Below are positions 22,261 to 36,020 of a DNA stretch of 64,000 nt, one piece after another. Each line of letters begins with the position of its first letter. Within the stretch, counting starts at the first letter, position 1. A program made the translations under genes and the position numbers. A model generated the notes under the pieces. That model saw nothing but the letters and a program-made list of their open reading frames with translations. It had not been told where the DNA came from and ran no database searches. Source of the DNA: Gossypium raimondii (taxonomy: Eukaryota; Streptophyta; Magnoliopsida; Malvales; Malvaceae); assembly GCF_025698545.1 (NCBI RefSeq), contig NC_068575.1:54755980-54819979 (forward strand), in the 5' to 3' direction.

Positions 22261-25200
22261 CTATTTGATCATATAATCAATATTTATCGACGTGAGTTTC
22301 AACTACTCCCAATAAGAAGTATTGGCCGTTGAGCTCACTAGTTTATAAATTGTGTTCAAATCTGCAATTATATAGAAATTGAATAGATGGACCTTAATTA
22401 ACCTGAATATGCATATTTGAAACAACAATATTAGGTAGACTTGCAAACACTCACGCAAAGTCGAGGTCGACTTGTATCATATCCAATGTTGGCGTTTGGA
22501 GTTCGATAAGTTCAGCTAGTTATGTAGGTTGGGTATGTTCGTCTGCTTTGAGAGGGTTAGGTAGCTTGGGCACGCTATCGCATATTTCTTTGTTCACCAG
22601 GTTTGGCAGTCGTGGTAGGATCAGCACGCGCTGGCATATTTCTCTTTTTTACGACTCAATTTTATCTGTTCAGCTAGAAACTAAGGATGTTGTCCTTACT
22701 GATATAGATATTAATTGTTGATTGCAGATATTAAACCAATCTAATAAGATATGGATGATGGAAATTACCATCCATAATGAATGCAACTTGACTGGTATAC
22801 TGAAGCTGAGCAACTCAATATGCATACTCTGACTACGAATAACACCCGGTTGTGCTCGATATTGGAACACAAACAAAAATTATGAAACTTATCAATTTGA
22901 CGGAATGTCTTGGATCATCCCCAACTGTTATAAAATTTAGTCACTATGATAAGTGGCAAAGTTAGAATTTTCTTTTTTTTTTTTGGCACGATTAAGTTAT
23001 ATATTTTTATAAGAATAAAAATATAATTTTACTATTATATTGGCATATATCTTTTATAATTTTTAAAAAAGTTAAATCAAAATTTTATTATTTTAAAAGC
23101 CAATTAACTAACATTTTTATAGATTTTGAGAGGATTAAAGCATAGTTTCCCATTTCAGGGGCTATGGCCCCTCCTTCGCCCCTAACTATAATGGCACTCA
23201 ATGATGGAGATGCATATAAGAAGTGTGCACACTTTAAAATCATCGTGCACTCATGCATCTGTCGATAATATAATAATAATCTCATTATTCAAATACGGAA
23301 AAATTAAAATAAAAAATTGTATTTAATCACTATCAATAATAAAAATTTATCAAAGGTTAACACTTCTTTAAAAACCCTCGGAAGAATATAAATAATTAAA
23401 ACCATTAACAAGTAAATAAATTATTTAACATATAACATCACATAATTCACTAAAAATAAGTTAAAAAAGAAGAAAAAGTCAACCTATAGTAGAGGGAAAC
23501 AGCGAAATGGTGTGTTTTATTGAGAAACACCATTATTAAGCTTGTGAAAGAATTATGTATTGTTTGTATGTAGCACTACAATTGCAGTACTAATTAATGT
23601 TACTTGCGCTTAAAACTTAAAAAGAATATACTTTTATTTGTATGGTTTTAAAAATTATAATTATATATTAGCTATACTTTATTATGAAATTATGTATTTG
23701 TAATATATGTTTTGAGGTTGTGTAATATCGTGCTTCGTGTTGTTGTATTAGACATCCATTTTAATAGTGATTGTGAGAGCTTGAAATCGGGTTAATTGCT
23801 GCTTCAACAGCAGACAGCTGCATGCATGCATACGAAATTTCCTACATTATTACGATAATTAATCTGCTGACTGAGCATGAAGCCGGCGTCACGCTTTTCG
23901 ATTTCTTTAACTAATTAACAGATTACATATTGACGCAAACAAAAAAAACTACTGTTTTTGCATTTGTAATCGCCGGGTTGCTTGTTTGGATTACACTTCT
24001 TCACAACTCAATTGAGGGGAAAAGGAAGAAAGAAAGAAGGTCTGGTCTATATCACCAAACCACTGTTTTTTTTTTACAGAGTTAATATTGTTATGTCAAT
24101 TGTTATCTTTGAGTTCTAATACATTATAATTATTTTATATACGGATATCATAAATAGAGGCAAAGCTAGGAATCATATGACGGGGATGAAGATAAAATTA
24201 GAAAAATTAGAGGATTAGAGTTAAAATTTGTGTTTTAAAATAATTTAAATTTAACTGATTAAAATTACAATTTTCGATTTAAAACAAGTTAAAAAGAATT
24301 AAATTAAACTATTTACTTTTAAAAGTTACTTAATCCATTAGGTCAAGACTCAAGATCCTTACCTATCCCTTTGGCTATGTTTATTTTTATTTTAATATTA
24401 AAGGGCATAAGGACCTTATAATCCTACTTAAAGAGTTTTTTTTTATTATCATAAAATAACAATCTGATATATTTTTAGCCCTGTAAATTCAACCGACTAA
24501 AAGATTTATTTGCAAATGTAGAAAACATGCAGATTGAAGAAATATTAGATGAGAGCAATGTGAAGAAAAACAAATGATTATGAGTATTTTAATCTTTAAA
24601 AATTTTAACATTATATCTATAAAATATTATTTTAAAATTTTAAGTTAATAATATAACATTTAAATTTCAAAATAAATATTCCTAAAATTTTGTGAAAGTT
24701 AACATTGAATTCAACCAACTATCCAATCTCTTTTAAATTTGCCGTCATTGAAATTGTCAAGCCGTCTTCCCATTGAAATTTATCAAGAAGAAGAATACCT
24801 CTTTCATGTTGTATAAAAGGAATGATTTATGTCTTGATGCAGGAAGGGGGAAAAAACCAACCATATATATCTCACATCTTACTTTATGAGAAAATGAAAT
24901 GTCATGTTCTGTTTTAAATTTATTTATGTACTAAAAGTAAAAAGTTTTAAAGATAAAAGTTAAGTTTGAGGTTTTATTTATTTTATTATTATATAGTATT
25001 TCCAGTCTTTATAAGAAATTAGTAATTACATCTAGAATCTTTTAATATCAAATTTCTAGCTTTGTTGTTGGTTTACATACAATCCTATATATGGTGGAGC
25101 ATATAGTACATATTGTTTTTAACTAAACGTTTTCCAGAAGAAATTTAGATAATTAATTAGGTAAATACAACATAAATTCAAAAACTTAAACAACCAAATA

Positions 25201-25620
25201 CTGAAGAAAGAAAAAGATATAGAAATCATCAATTAACTCCTCATATATATTGGAGTAATGTCAAAGAAAATTTATTAATATCATCAGTGTATAAAATGTA
25301 ATTAAGACATACTTTTTAAAAAAAAAGGCATACAATGCAATAATCTGGTTTAAGTGAAAGATATTTGTTTGAATAAATTAAAATGGTTAATTAGTGTGGC
25401 CGTCACCGGTGGAAATAGTACGGGCAGGAGGACAGCAAGGCAAATACTGCTGGCCTCTCCAATTCTTGTTTCTTGGGCCATAGTCCATCCGTTTTCACTC
25501 CTTTCCAGATTACCCTTTTAGTTTTTTTTTTCTTCTCAACTTTTGTACTTAACTACTTTCTATTTAGTTTTTGTTGTTTTGTTTTTTACAAGTAATTTTT
25601 GCTCTCTGACTCTCTCTAGT
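22261..25620. other. AT-rich spacer, no gene seen
   Basis: Contains a stretch at about 22975-23210 (read on minus: GGGGCCATAGCCCCTGAAAT then AT-rich) of the type dispersed widely in plant spacers; I could not assign it to an element. The last part (25400-25620) is the promoter side of the WD40 gene, with CT-rich stretches near 25600-25625. Confidence 0.45.
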
Positions 25621-25652
25621 CTCTACATAGGAAGAAGAGAGAGAGAGAAAGA

Positions 25653-25703
25653 AATGGAAATCCTTATTGGAATTGGGAAGGTGATGATGATGAGATATGA
25701 ATA
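25653..25703 (+). promoter_or_regulatory. Short upstream ORF in the leader of the WD40 gene
   Basis: ATG at 25653 opens a 16-codon frame ending TAA (MEILIGIGKVMMMRYE), just after a GA-rich stretch (about 25630-25650). If transcription starts in the CT-rich region near 25600, this frame precedes the main ATG and could lower its translation. A leader intron between here and 26222 is likely but its sites are not certain. Confidence 0.35.
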
Positions 25704-26221
25704 AGCCGTATCTTGGGGTCGACGGACTCTCCAACAAAAACCCCAGGTGCCCAATCCATTGCCCTATTAAATCACCTTTTTTTTTTTTTTTTTGGGTTCA
25801 GACATAAAAGCAAGAATAAAAAAATAAAAAAAAATCCAATCTTAATTTTCTATTCATTTAGAGTTTCTTGTTGTTTATCATATTCCTATTTTCTTATCAT
25901 TCTAATGTCTCCTGTTTGTTGCTTTACCTCACTTGGCACTGATCTGTGCGTAACAATTGTTTTGAGATTCGAGTTTTGGTTAAAGCTGTTAAATATTATA
26001 GTAACTTATTAGTTATGGTGGGTTTTAGTTGGGATCTGTGTTTCTGGGTATTAGTTTTATAGTTCTAAATATGAAATAAATGTGTTTTTTTTTTCCGGGT
26101 TTTGATGTTTTGTTTTCTCATGTCATCCTTGTAGGGAATTTAGAGCATTGCCTAGGGTTTTTGTGAGAATACCATTTAGGTGGGAGGGTGAATTTTCATG
26201 GGTTGAACTGAAGAGTTAATA

Positions 26222-29200
26222 ATGATGGGGAGTTTAACTGAAGAGGAAGATCAATTTTTTGATACCCGTGAAGATATCACTTCTGTATCTGATTCAGGAT
26301 CCGATTGCCCTGAGAATTCTGATTCTGAACATGCTACATCCATCAATTCAGTGCCTTCTAACGTTGGATTTGAAATTTGGGTTAAAAACCCGAGTAGTAT
26401 TCGTGAACGACGTGATAAATTCCTAAAATGGATGGGGTTAAGCATAGATCAGATTGCAAGGGAAGGTGCCTCTAACGTGTGGTGTGATGAAATTGAAGTG
26501 GAAACTGATAGAATTCTGGAGAAGAGTGGAGCGGCCTTAGGATCATCAAGTTTTAATGATGGTTGTTCTTCCAGTCAGTCTTCTGTTTCTTGTTCGTCAA
26601 GTGATGCCAGGGAGTTGTTGGATAGGGCGTTGGATGATAATCTTGTGTGTAGGATTAAGAATTTGGATGATGGGACAGAGTTCATTGTGGATGAGCTTAG
26701 TCAGGATGGCAAGTTCAGGAAACTGCGGGAAGTAGGGTCTAATCATTTGCTTACAGTCAATGAATTTGAAAGGAAGCTTGGCTTATCCCCCGTTATTCAA
26801 CAAGCAATGCGGCGGGAAGTCAAAGATGTTTCGGATTTAGGGCCAGAAAGAAAGCAGGGGAAACGGGGATGGCTTAGGCGATTAGGTACTGTTGCTTGTG
26901 TTGTTGATAGGCAGGTTGAATCTGCTTGTACGATATCCAATGATTGTTACCTGAATGCAGAAGCTAGGATTCAACTGGTTCGAGTTAGATCATACAAAAA
27001 GCGGTCAAAGGAGTTCTCAGCTCTTTACAAGGGACAAGAGATCCAGGCCCATGAAGGGTCAATCTTAACAATGAAATTTAGCCCTGATGGTCAGTATCTT
27101 GCAAGTGCAGGTGAAGATGGTGTTGTGCGTGTGTGGCAAGTGTTGGAGTCTGAACTATCAGGGAATTCTGACATTCATGATGTCAATCCTTCCTGTGTCT
27201 ATTTCACAGTAAATAACTTTTCTGAGTTAGTTCCTCTTCACGTAGACAAAGAGAAAAATGGCAAATCAAAGAGGGTGAAGAAAGTTTCGGGCTCAACTTG
27301 TGTCGTCTTACCTCAGAAAGTTTTTCGAATTTTGGATAAACCTATCCATGAGTTCCGTGGGCATTGTGGTGAGGTCCTGGACCTCTCTTGGTCAAAGAGT
27401 AAGGTCAGTAATTGCTCTGAAGTCAGAAATAACTTGCTGTCATTTGCTGGAATTTATTTGGGTTTGTAATTAAAATTTATGTATTGCAGCATATTCTTTC
27501 ATCCTCTGTTGACAAGACAGTTCGCTTGTGGCAAGTTGGATATGACGAATGTCAGAAAGTATTTTCCCACAATAATTATGGTGATATATTTGAATCGATG
27601 CTTGAGTTTTATTATTTCTTATTTTTTGTTATAGAAATGTCTACTTATCAGAGCAATCACTTTTGCATTGTGATTTATTCTATCATAATTGTTCCATATT
27701 CTTGTTGCTATGTGATACAGTGACATGCGTTCAGTTTAATCCTGTGGATGATGATTACTTCATTAGTGGTTCTATAGATGGGAAAGTGCGCATCTGGGTT
27801 ATTCCTGGTTGTCAAGTTGTTGACTGGATTGACGTGACAGATATTGTTACCGCGGTTTGTTATCGTCCTGATGGAAAGGTTCAATGGACTTTTTCTTATC
27901 CATTTTATTTAGCAATCAGGTTTTAGAATTTTGAGCTCATTCATTTTTTTCCCTACAGGGTGCAGTTATTGGCTCAATTAATGGAGATTGTCGATTTTAT
28001 GATGCTTCAGGTATATCATTAGTTTCCTGGTCCCTTTTATGATTGGTTTATTGTTCAAGATCTCTGATAATGCTATTCTAGGATATGGCAATTTTTACTC
28101 TTTGTCTAGCCGCTTGGAGTTTTATCATATTCGTCTTACATTTGAGCATTTTCAATATATTGAAGTAGAATGTCTTGAGGATGTCAATTGGAATATTGCT
28201 TGGCTGTAGGAAATAAAAAAACTTATAATTTTTATCCTTTTGTGTCGAACAATCTGTGTCAGAAACTTAAAAGTTCAGAGGCCCAGAGAGATCAAGAGGA
28301 AATGAAACATTATCTGCTGACTGCTACTAAAACTTGGTTTTATTTTTGATGAAATAATTAACCCTCTAAAATTGTGTCATCAAAGTTGTAAATTACTAAG
28401 TTGGGTTTACTTTTGCAATTTTAAGGGGAATGTTGAACTTTCCTTTTGAAATTCATTTTTTGGACAGCGGAACCTTATTGTTTCATATTTGTGGCTTTCA
28501 TTTTATGCAAGCTGAATTTTTTGGGCTTATGATTGGCTCCAGGGTAGTGCTGGCAAGCGATTTTACATTTTTTTCTCCAAATCCAAAGTTTTTTCTACCA
28601 AACCTATAGTAGATGCCTTTTGGAGGTTAATTTGTTTGGAAAACACTAACTGGTCTATTTACATGAATCAGATAACCATCTGCAACTTAAGGCTCAAATC
28701 TGTTTACAGAGTAAGAAGAAATCTGCATGCAGTAGGATAACTGGATTTCAGGTATTGACAATTACCATCTATTTTTCCGTTTTCTGTTGTTGGCCCCAAG
28801 CAAGCTTCCAAGCATTTGAGAGTTAATAGAGGGATTATCTTGTAGTTTGCTCCTGGGGACCCGGATAAATTGATGGTTACTTCTGCTAATTCACAAGTTC
28901 GAATCCTCCACAATGTTGATGTGGTATGCAAATTTCGAGGTAGGTAGTTGTTTGGCTGATTTAATTGGATATGATAATGATGTATTGAGATGGAAAATGT
29001 GCTGCAATTAGGAGATATAGAAATATTTTTATCAAAGTTCGAACTACCAAAATTTTGATCTTTGAAGTAAAATTTCTCAAACTCTTTACCATCTCAAGAT
29101 CTTTTTCCCCCTTTAGGTCTGAGGTCGAAGGAAAGTGGAGAGTAAAGATAGACGTGTACATGTTTTATTTGGGGGGGGGGGGAGAGGAGGAAATAAATTA

Positions 29201-30114
29201 AGACTTAGGCATTAGTACCTTTGTTTCCTGATTTGAACTTTTTCTAAATTATATTTTGAAGAACAAGAATGGATCATGAGCTAAGCTAACCAAATTAGAA
29301 TATTTGATGAAATTTACTACGTAAAATTTGGGTGTTTTGGTTCACTTTGAAACTCTTAGCTTGATAACAACTTCATGAACAGGGTACTGGAGTGGAAGCA
29401 AGCTTCACTTTCCTTACTATTTATACCTAAGAACCCTCTTTATTTGCGTGAATCTCTCAGCTATATGACTGTGCTATCACCACTAAATTACCTTCTCTAT
29501 CTACAGGCCTGCGGAATGCAGGGAGCCAGATATCTGCATCATTCACCTCAGATGGAATGTGGATTGTTTCAGCAAGTGAGGATTCTAATGTCTATGTGTG
29601 GAACAACATTAGCCAGGATGGTCTGGTTCCCCAAGCAAAAAACAATTGGTCTTGTGAACGATTTTTCTCAAATAATGCATCAGTCGCCATACCTTGGTGT
29701 GGCATGACATCTATAAACTCTATTTTCTCAACTATGGCAGGAGGTATGCCATCCCCCAAAGTTTCTTCTAGCACATGGACATGTAATGGGAATGCTGGGG
29801 TACTGCAATCTGAGTCGGGTGAGAGCTCTCTACACAAATCTCCATTCTCCACTTCTGAACGTTCTTCTCTAGGCCATGGATTTTTCTCAGAATCTTTGTC
29901 CAGGGGTACTGCAACCTGGCCAGAGGAAAAGCTCCCCCCTCCAAACTCCTTGGTTGTGTCTTCTGCGATGTGTAAATCTCATTATAAGTTGCTTAAGACT
30001 TCTTGTCAGAGTGCACTTGATTCTTCTCATTCATGGGGCCTCGTAATTGTAACAGCTGGTTGGGATGGACGGATCAGATCATTCCAAAATTATGGGTTAC
30101 CAATCCATCTTTAG
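26222..30114 (+). CDS. WD40-repeat protein, WDR44-like (seven exons)
   Basis: Exons 26222-27403, 27490-27580, 27721-27878, 27959-28010, 28672-28751, 28846-28939 and 29507-30114 join in frame at GT..AG sites to 755 codons including TAG (754 aa). The N-terminal 270 residues are acidic and Ser-rich ([29 protein letters not shown]) and include the [20 protein letters not shown] motif shared by plant WDR44-like proteins. WD repeats follow: [20 protein letters not shown] (from about residue 274), [24 protein letters not shown] type, [20 protein letters not shown], then [20 protein letters not shown], and two more with [11 protein letters not shown] and [11 protein letters not shown] at the end. The family is taken to be scaffolds; mammalian WDR44 binds Rab11, but the plant role is not established. 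An alternative start is the next ATG (26225). Confidence 0.93.
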
Positions 30115-31812
30115 CCTTCGTTGAGATGACTTCAAAATTTTGCTGTTTGATTTAAGAATTACGTCACAGGTATTGAAGCTTTTGTTGTCCAGGTTAAAAA
30201 TATTTATGCTTGGTTGATTTCCCAGGATGTGGTATTGAACTGACATATGTAAGCATGAGCAGTAGATCTGATGTCAAGGCGATCCTTTTCCTTTTCCCGG
30301 CCAACCAAGGTTGTCAGGTCTGTTACAGTGGAATTAGATCTTAGTTTAATCAACATTCTTTTCTTGTGCTTTAGTGGAACTGGATGTCTCGAAAATGGGC
30401 AGTTGGATTTAATCGGATATCATTCTTTAATTTGGTAAAGTGAAAATCCAAATTACAGGGTCATGCCAATCGGTCCTATTTGAAGTTTTCTATATTGCTA
30501 TACAACTGGAGATGTTTTGGTGGGGTCTTTAGGAGACAACTCTTAGGTCAGGGTATGGAAGGAGGAGAATTATAGCTGGTGGTCAAGAGTGGCTTCTGAA
30601 AAAGCCAGTGGGGTTTGTTTACTTTCATGATTTGTTGGGTAATTGAATAAGAATTGGCAGTCAGTGGTGTAACAGGTTTTGGACCGTAGTGGCTGCTGCT
30701 TGCATTTGTCAAATCACTGGTCTGTTTATTTCCATATTCGACTGATATGCTACATTTGGATTGTTGTTCTTGTGGGTATTAAAGCCAAAGCAAATCTTCT
30801 GTCTTCAATCTGTGAGAGGTATTTGGTCTGGAAAACATTGGCTTTGTTAGCCTCAAACCCCTTGTGATGAAGGTAAGCATTAAGTAGTCATACTTTAGTA
30901 GTAATTAACAAGCTTTGTATTTAATTTTTTTTCATTGCCCTTGGGAACCAATTGCAAGGGTTGAATATAGAAAAAAATTTTGCATATAAATTATCTTCTG
31001 TTGTTTGGTGAAAAAGGAACCCATTCGCCATTGCAACTGAAATATACTTTTGAAAAGAAAATGAAAATTACAAATGTTCGAGTTGGAGCCGAGATTTGTA
31101 CATTATATGAAAACGCATTCAAATTTTAATGGCGGATGTACAGTTTGAAGTCTTGAAATTTGATATTCAACATAAGAAATAGATGTTGCAGTAAGTTTTC
31201 TAATCTTAGTGGTTGTTTTGGGACGAAACTGAAAAAGGGGTGGTTGGTCTGGGTTTCACTGAGGCATTCAAGAGTTAGGTAGGTAACGGGTTATTTACTT
31301 CCGAGTAGCCGACTGTTTGATTATTTTGAAGAGTAAATGTCTAATAAACAGTAACAGAGATAATTGGATTTACCTGTGAGTCATTTAAAGGATACGAGTG
31401 GCAGAGGAGTTATGACAAACGAACCGATCTTCTTGGACCATAGGAGGGCTATCCCTGCCCTGCCCATACAGTTGTTCTACATTATTCTGAAAATGGTCCT
31501 ATTTCCAGTTGAGTTTTGGCTCAATAATTCATAATACTAGCACAGCAACTAAACCCTTGCATCTTGTAAAATGTTAAAAGGTATATAATCATTTCGATGG
31601 AACACCAAACATGTAGCCAAATAGCCTCGATATGGAAAATCAAAGGAAAAAGAAGAGAAGAAATTTGGGGTTTTGTTCCTCCAGTCTTCACTTGTTTCCA
31701 TTAAAAAATATATATAATGATCTAAACGAAATGGAGCAGGCCATATATAACCTACTTGCGCCTAAAACAATCCTGAGCGAGACATATCAAAAGAAATCCA
31801 AGGGAAGGGGGT
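30115..31812. other. 3' region of the WD40 gene and convergent spacer
   Basis: No further coding exon seen. The first several hundred bases are probably 3'UTR of the WD40 gene; the right end abuts the laccase stop codon on minus. The two genes are therefore convergent. Confidence 0.5.
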
Positions 31813-34023
31813 CTAGCAGCGGGGCAGGTCTGCGGGAGGATGAGGCAAAGTCTCCAGCTCTCCTTTTCCATTCTCCACTATCAACACCGCCCCTAATCCC
31901 CATGACTGGTGTATGTCTAAGTGGCAATGCATAAACCAAACCCCTATTTACCAACACAGCAATCCGATTCTTACTTATTTAGTTAGCAGCAAAATATAAT
32001 TCTCATAAATATCACAATTTTTATTGTAAAATGAGAGCACTTCTTACCTGGATTGTCAGCGACAAACTGAATTGCTGCCCATCCTCCTACTGGAACTCCA
32101 ATTGTGTTCATATAAGGTGGATCAATCAAGTTGAAGTCTGCTGTCTGCGGATTAAAATTCCCTGTACCATATCCAACAACATAGAAGCTGTAGCCATGAA
32201 GATGAATCGGGTGGTTTTCAGTGGTGACTGTGCCTGTGTCCTGGAAGATAACCTGCACCCTGCTTCCGTATTCAAGGACCTTGGTCCTAGTTCCATTGGT
32301 GGCCTGTGTGTTATTAGGAGCATTGTTTGGTGCCCCATTGACAAAGTCATAGAATTTAAGGGGCGAGTCAGGGAAGTCCTCTGTGAAATGACCACCAATC
32401 TTCTTATAGTAAGCTTCCAAAACAGATACGGTAGGATTTACAAAGCTTATATTGTTCATGGAAGCTGCAAAAGTCCCATTGTTCGTGCCTTGGCAGTTCC
32501 ACTGTGGTGTCTTGGACTGGCATTTGTTTATATTTAATCCCACGGTGACAAACAGGCTAGCATCAATCTCTTTAGGAACATCAACAGGATTAAGGCTTCT
32601 AAGACCATCCATGACAGTCATTACTGCTAGACTGTCATTAAATCTTGGTAACTTAGCTGGCAACGACAGACAGTTAGGGGCAGCACCTAAGTATTGGAAG
32701 TAAGCAATGGCTGATATGTTTTGGAATGAAACATTCTGGGCAGACATGTATGGTCCCATAGCCATGGAGTACTTTCCTATGGGCTGATCAGCCGTGACAA
32801 GGACATTCATGGTCTGCCCTGGTCCCAGCATCACACTGTCCGTGGTGAACGACTTGGTGTACTCAGCATCAACCTCCACGACTGTTAAGTTATGATAAGC
32901 TATGGCAAAGAAGTTCTCCATGTTTAACCCTGCATTGATTAGCCTCAACAAATATGTCTTCCCTGGAACTACTTCGATCCTGTAAACATCTGCACACCAT
33001 ATAAATTGTTACTCGTAATCAAAGCAGGTGATCAAATGTGACTAAATACTGCAAAGAACTAGAGTTTTTAAATATGTTTTATACCATTTCTAGAGCAATT
33101 GTAGTTAGGACCTGGATGACCATTTATGGTAAATGCATCAGCTGGTGGGGCAGCTCCTCCGCTTGCTAAAACTTGCCGCTCGAGTTGCACTACATCTCTC
33201 AGCCAGTACTCCCCTGCCACATTTCCAGGTGATTATCATATCCAAACATATTCAATCACATTATTCACAGTATTCAGTATGTTGAATTAAAGCAGAGCTT
33301 TTACCTAGGATTATGATATGTTCTTCGTATGGTTGCTTAAAAGGGTAAGGGATCCCAGTTTTAGGATACACAACAATGGCACCATGAGCGGTGGCCCTAA
33401 GCCAAGAAACATGGGCATGCCAGAAAAAAGTGCCCTTCTGCTTCACCAATGTGAACTCGTATGTGAAAGTCTGGCCAGCTTGAATGGGACACTGGGTGAT
33501 GTACGATGGACCATCAAACCAGCATGATAGCTTCTGCCTGACTCCATGCCTAGAAAAATAAGCCAGATGACATATAATTCGTAGAGTTACTGGACTTTTC
33601 TGATTAGTTAGTAATCTTCTTCATAAAATTACAAGAATATACCAGTGGATTGTGGCATTGTAAGGGGTCACATTGGTGACCTTGACGATGATTCTATCAT
33701 CCTCTTGGGCATAAATGACAGGTCCCGGGAACATTCTGTTAATGGTGACAATCTCTTTGGTGTTACACAGTTTAGTAACTCTCAAGGTTTGCACCTATTA
33801 ACAATGAGAGACCCTTTATAGTTAGAAAAACAGAATTTACATTATAGAGGTAATTGTACAGCACATTTTTTGGAGAGAAACGTATAAATGGATTGACCTT
33901 GAAATCATAGAACCTGGTCGACCCCCCTCCAGGCCACTCATGTGCCATAGCATGGAAAGCTTGGAGATAGTATGACATTGACAAGCTTAAGCATAGCAAC
34001 ATGGAAGTGGCTAAGTTAGCCAT
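31813..34023 (-). CDS. Laccase (multicopper oxidase), secreted
   Basis: Oxidises phenolics such as monolignols or flavonoids with reduction of O2 to water, in the apoplast. Exons in transcript order: 33898-34023, 33643-33794, 33305-33549, 33085-33213, 32048-32989 and 31813-31943. All joins keep frame and give 575 codons with TAG (574 aa), the family's usual size. The N terminus (MANLATSMLLCLSLSMSYYL..) is a signal peptide. All four copper-binding stretches are intact: HWHG (exons 2/3), HAH, HPIHLHG, and HCHLDIHQSWGL. The axial ligand position is Leu, as in plant laccases. Many N-x-S/T sites suit a glycoprotein. The six-exon structure is the plant norm. The sequence around ILGEYWLRDVVQL and GGGSTRFYDF resembles the LAC14-like clade more than lignin-type LAC4/LAC17, but I cannot fix the orthologue. 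Confidence 0.95.
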
Positions 34024-35406
34024 TTGGAGTGAGAAGCTGAGAGAAAGTTGAAGTTAGGGAGGGGTGGAAAGGAGGGTCAATTTAATAGGGTGCAGCCATA
34101 TAATATTTTAAGCTTTTAACCATGGAAGCTAAAGTAGAAATTTTTTTTTGTGTGTGTGTAGGTGAATTATGTTTGTCAGCTTTCATGATTCCTCTAACAT
34201 GGTCTGGTGATAATAATATGTTGGGGGCGTGATCAGTGTGACCCCATTGTGTGGTAGGGATTTTAGTCATCTCCTTGTCTTATCAGGGAAAAGCAGATCG
34301 TCTTTTTTCTTTTTGATTCATAATCTTTCAACATTTTCCCAGTAATTTTATGTCTTTAGACTGAGAAAGTATGCACTCCCGCATCCATATATACATATAT
34401 ATCATTTGTTATTGAAGGTATAAATATTTCATACTTTTATGTCTTTTCCAGTAAGGTATCAATGTAGATGAATGCCGGTTGAAAGGAAAAGCTTGCAATG
34501 GCAAGCGATTGGACCAATTATGTGAACTCTATAGTCTATAGTACTCAAGCAAAGCTCAGCTGGCCATGGCGAGAATAGGATGAGTTTGTTTGTTGGTTGG
34601 TTGTGCTTTTTCAGACATTTTTGCTTTTCACACAATCATAAGCAAACTTAGAACACGCCTTCCTATACATGTTTTTGTTACAAGCAAAAGCCTGAAGACC
34701 ACTGCTGCATTATCTTCCTAAGCTGTCTTCTAATTATCCTTCTCTTCTTCTTCCCCCCCCCCCCCCCCAAATACATAGATACATAGATAAGCCTTTATCT
34801 TTTTTACTTAAAGTGCTTATTATCTGTTGTTAACTTTGCTAAAACTTGCCTTCAACTGTTTCACATTTATGATCTCAGAGTTATTATTACTGGGTTAGGA
34901 ACCTTGGATATGATTTTCTGGCACGTTTAATTATAACATGACCCACCATTTCACCATACATGACTGGAAATGGAACCCAATATATGATTCGATCCTTCGG
35001 ATTATGGAATGAATTTCTTTTCCCCCATTGGTTCGTTGGTAGTTGTCACTGTACAGTCATCACTTTACTAACAATATTATGTAGCCTTTTTTTTTCCAAT
35101 CAAGTTTAACCGGAATTTTCACATAAAATCTAATGCTTCATTATTGATTTCAAAGAAAGTAAGAAATTTTTTATCATGAAGAACAGAAACTAAGAAATCT
35201 CAATCTCAATCTCAGTCTAAGAAAAAAAGAGTTGTTGGAGTCATAGGATGATCTTGGAACTTTGATGTAACAGTACAATTCGATCTAGCAGCAGCAGTCC
35301 CTGCTTCTGAAGCATGTCGTTTTCCTCACAATTCACAAATTTCAAGCAAGCTGTTATCTTCTCCGCTACTCTCAAACTCAAAAAATTTGCTCAGCAGCTG
35401 CTCTGT
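34024..35406. other. Laccase promoter and spacer
   Basis: A weak TATA-like TATTATATGG on minus lies near 34098-34108, about 80 bp before the laccase ATG. A run of 16-18 C occurs near 34753-34770. No gene seen. Confidence 0.4.
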
Positions 35407-36020
35407 TTAAGTTTTTGTTTTCACCTGTGACAAAAATTCTGAGATTTGATTAATCTAAATCTCCAGACCAAACCAGAGTTATGGGTTTAAAGGGAGCAGT
35501 TGGCCTAAAGTGTCCAATTAAAACAAGGGAAAATGGCTTAAACCACAATTTCAAGTTTTCAACTACTGCCATCTAATTTGTAGTATAAATAATGTTCCTA
35601 TGCAACAGCTTAAACTCAGTTATTTAATTGAAGTAAAAAGAAAAAGAAAAAATGGTACAAGTTTATCTATCAACATCGCAATCTCAGTCAACAAGACATG
35701 CATGCATTAATTTGTTTTAGTTTTCCTACAGGACATTTATGATTGTTCAGATTCTCAAGGCCTCTGAGACAAAAAGTTTAGCTCCATAGAGTTGATTCTT
35801 TATATTTGATAACTCTGTAAAATGGATACTACATGCTACAGCATAACTAACTTAATAAATAAAATAAAATTAAAAGAAGGGATTTTCAGCTTACCGGAAA
35901 ACTATGATGAGACAAAGTGATAAAAAATGATTCCTTGTCCGTGTGTAATAAGTAGAAGCAGCAGCAACAAGCAAGAGCCATCAGCAACCCTAGCAGCAGT
36001 ATCATTATCACAACCATCAT
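35407..36020 (-). CDS. Doubtful small secreted or membrane-anchored peptide gene
   Basis: Two consecutive ATGs (36018-36020 and 36015-36017) open a 42-codon frame that begins with a strongly hydrophobic stretch (MVVIMILLLGLLMALACCCC) followed by FYLLHTDKESFF. The frame reaches a good donor, CCG|GTAAGCTG, at 35894-35895. A plausible acceptor (TTTTTGTCACAG|GTG) at 35425 would add VKTKT and a stop, giving 47 aa. The hydrophobic start would act as a signal peptide or anchor. No family is recognised and chance is a real alternative. Without transcript data treat it as a candidate only. Confidence 0.22.

Noticed and set aside
32031..32537. 168-codon plus-strand frame
   Set aside because: Antisense shadow of laccase exon 5.
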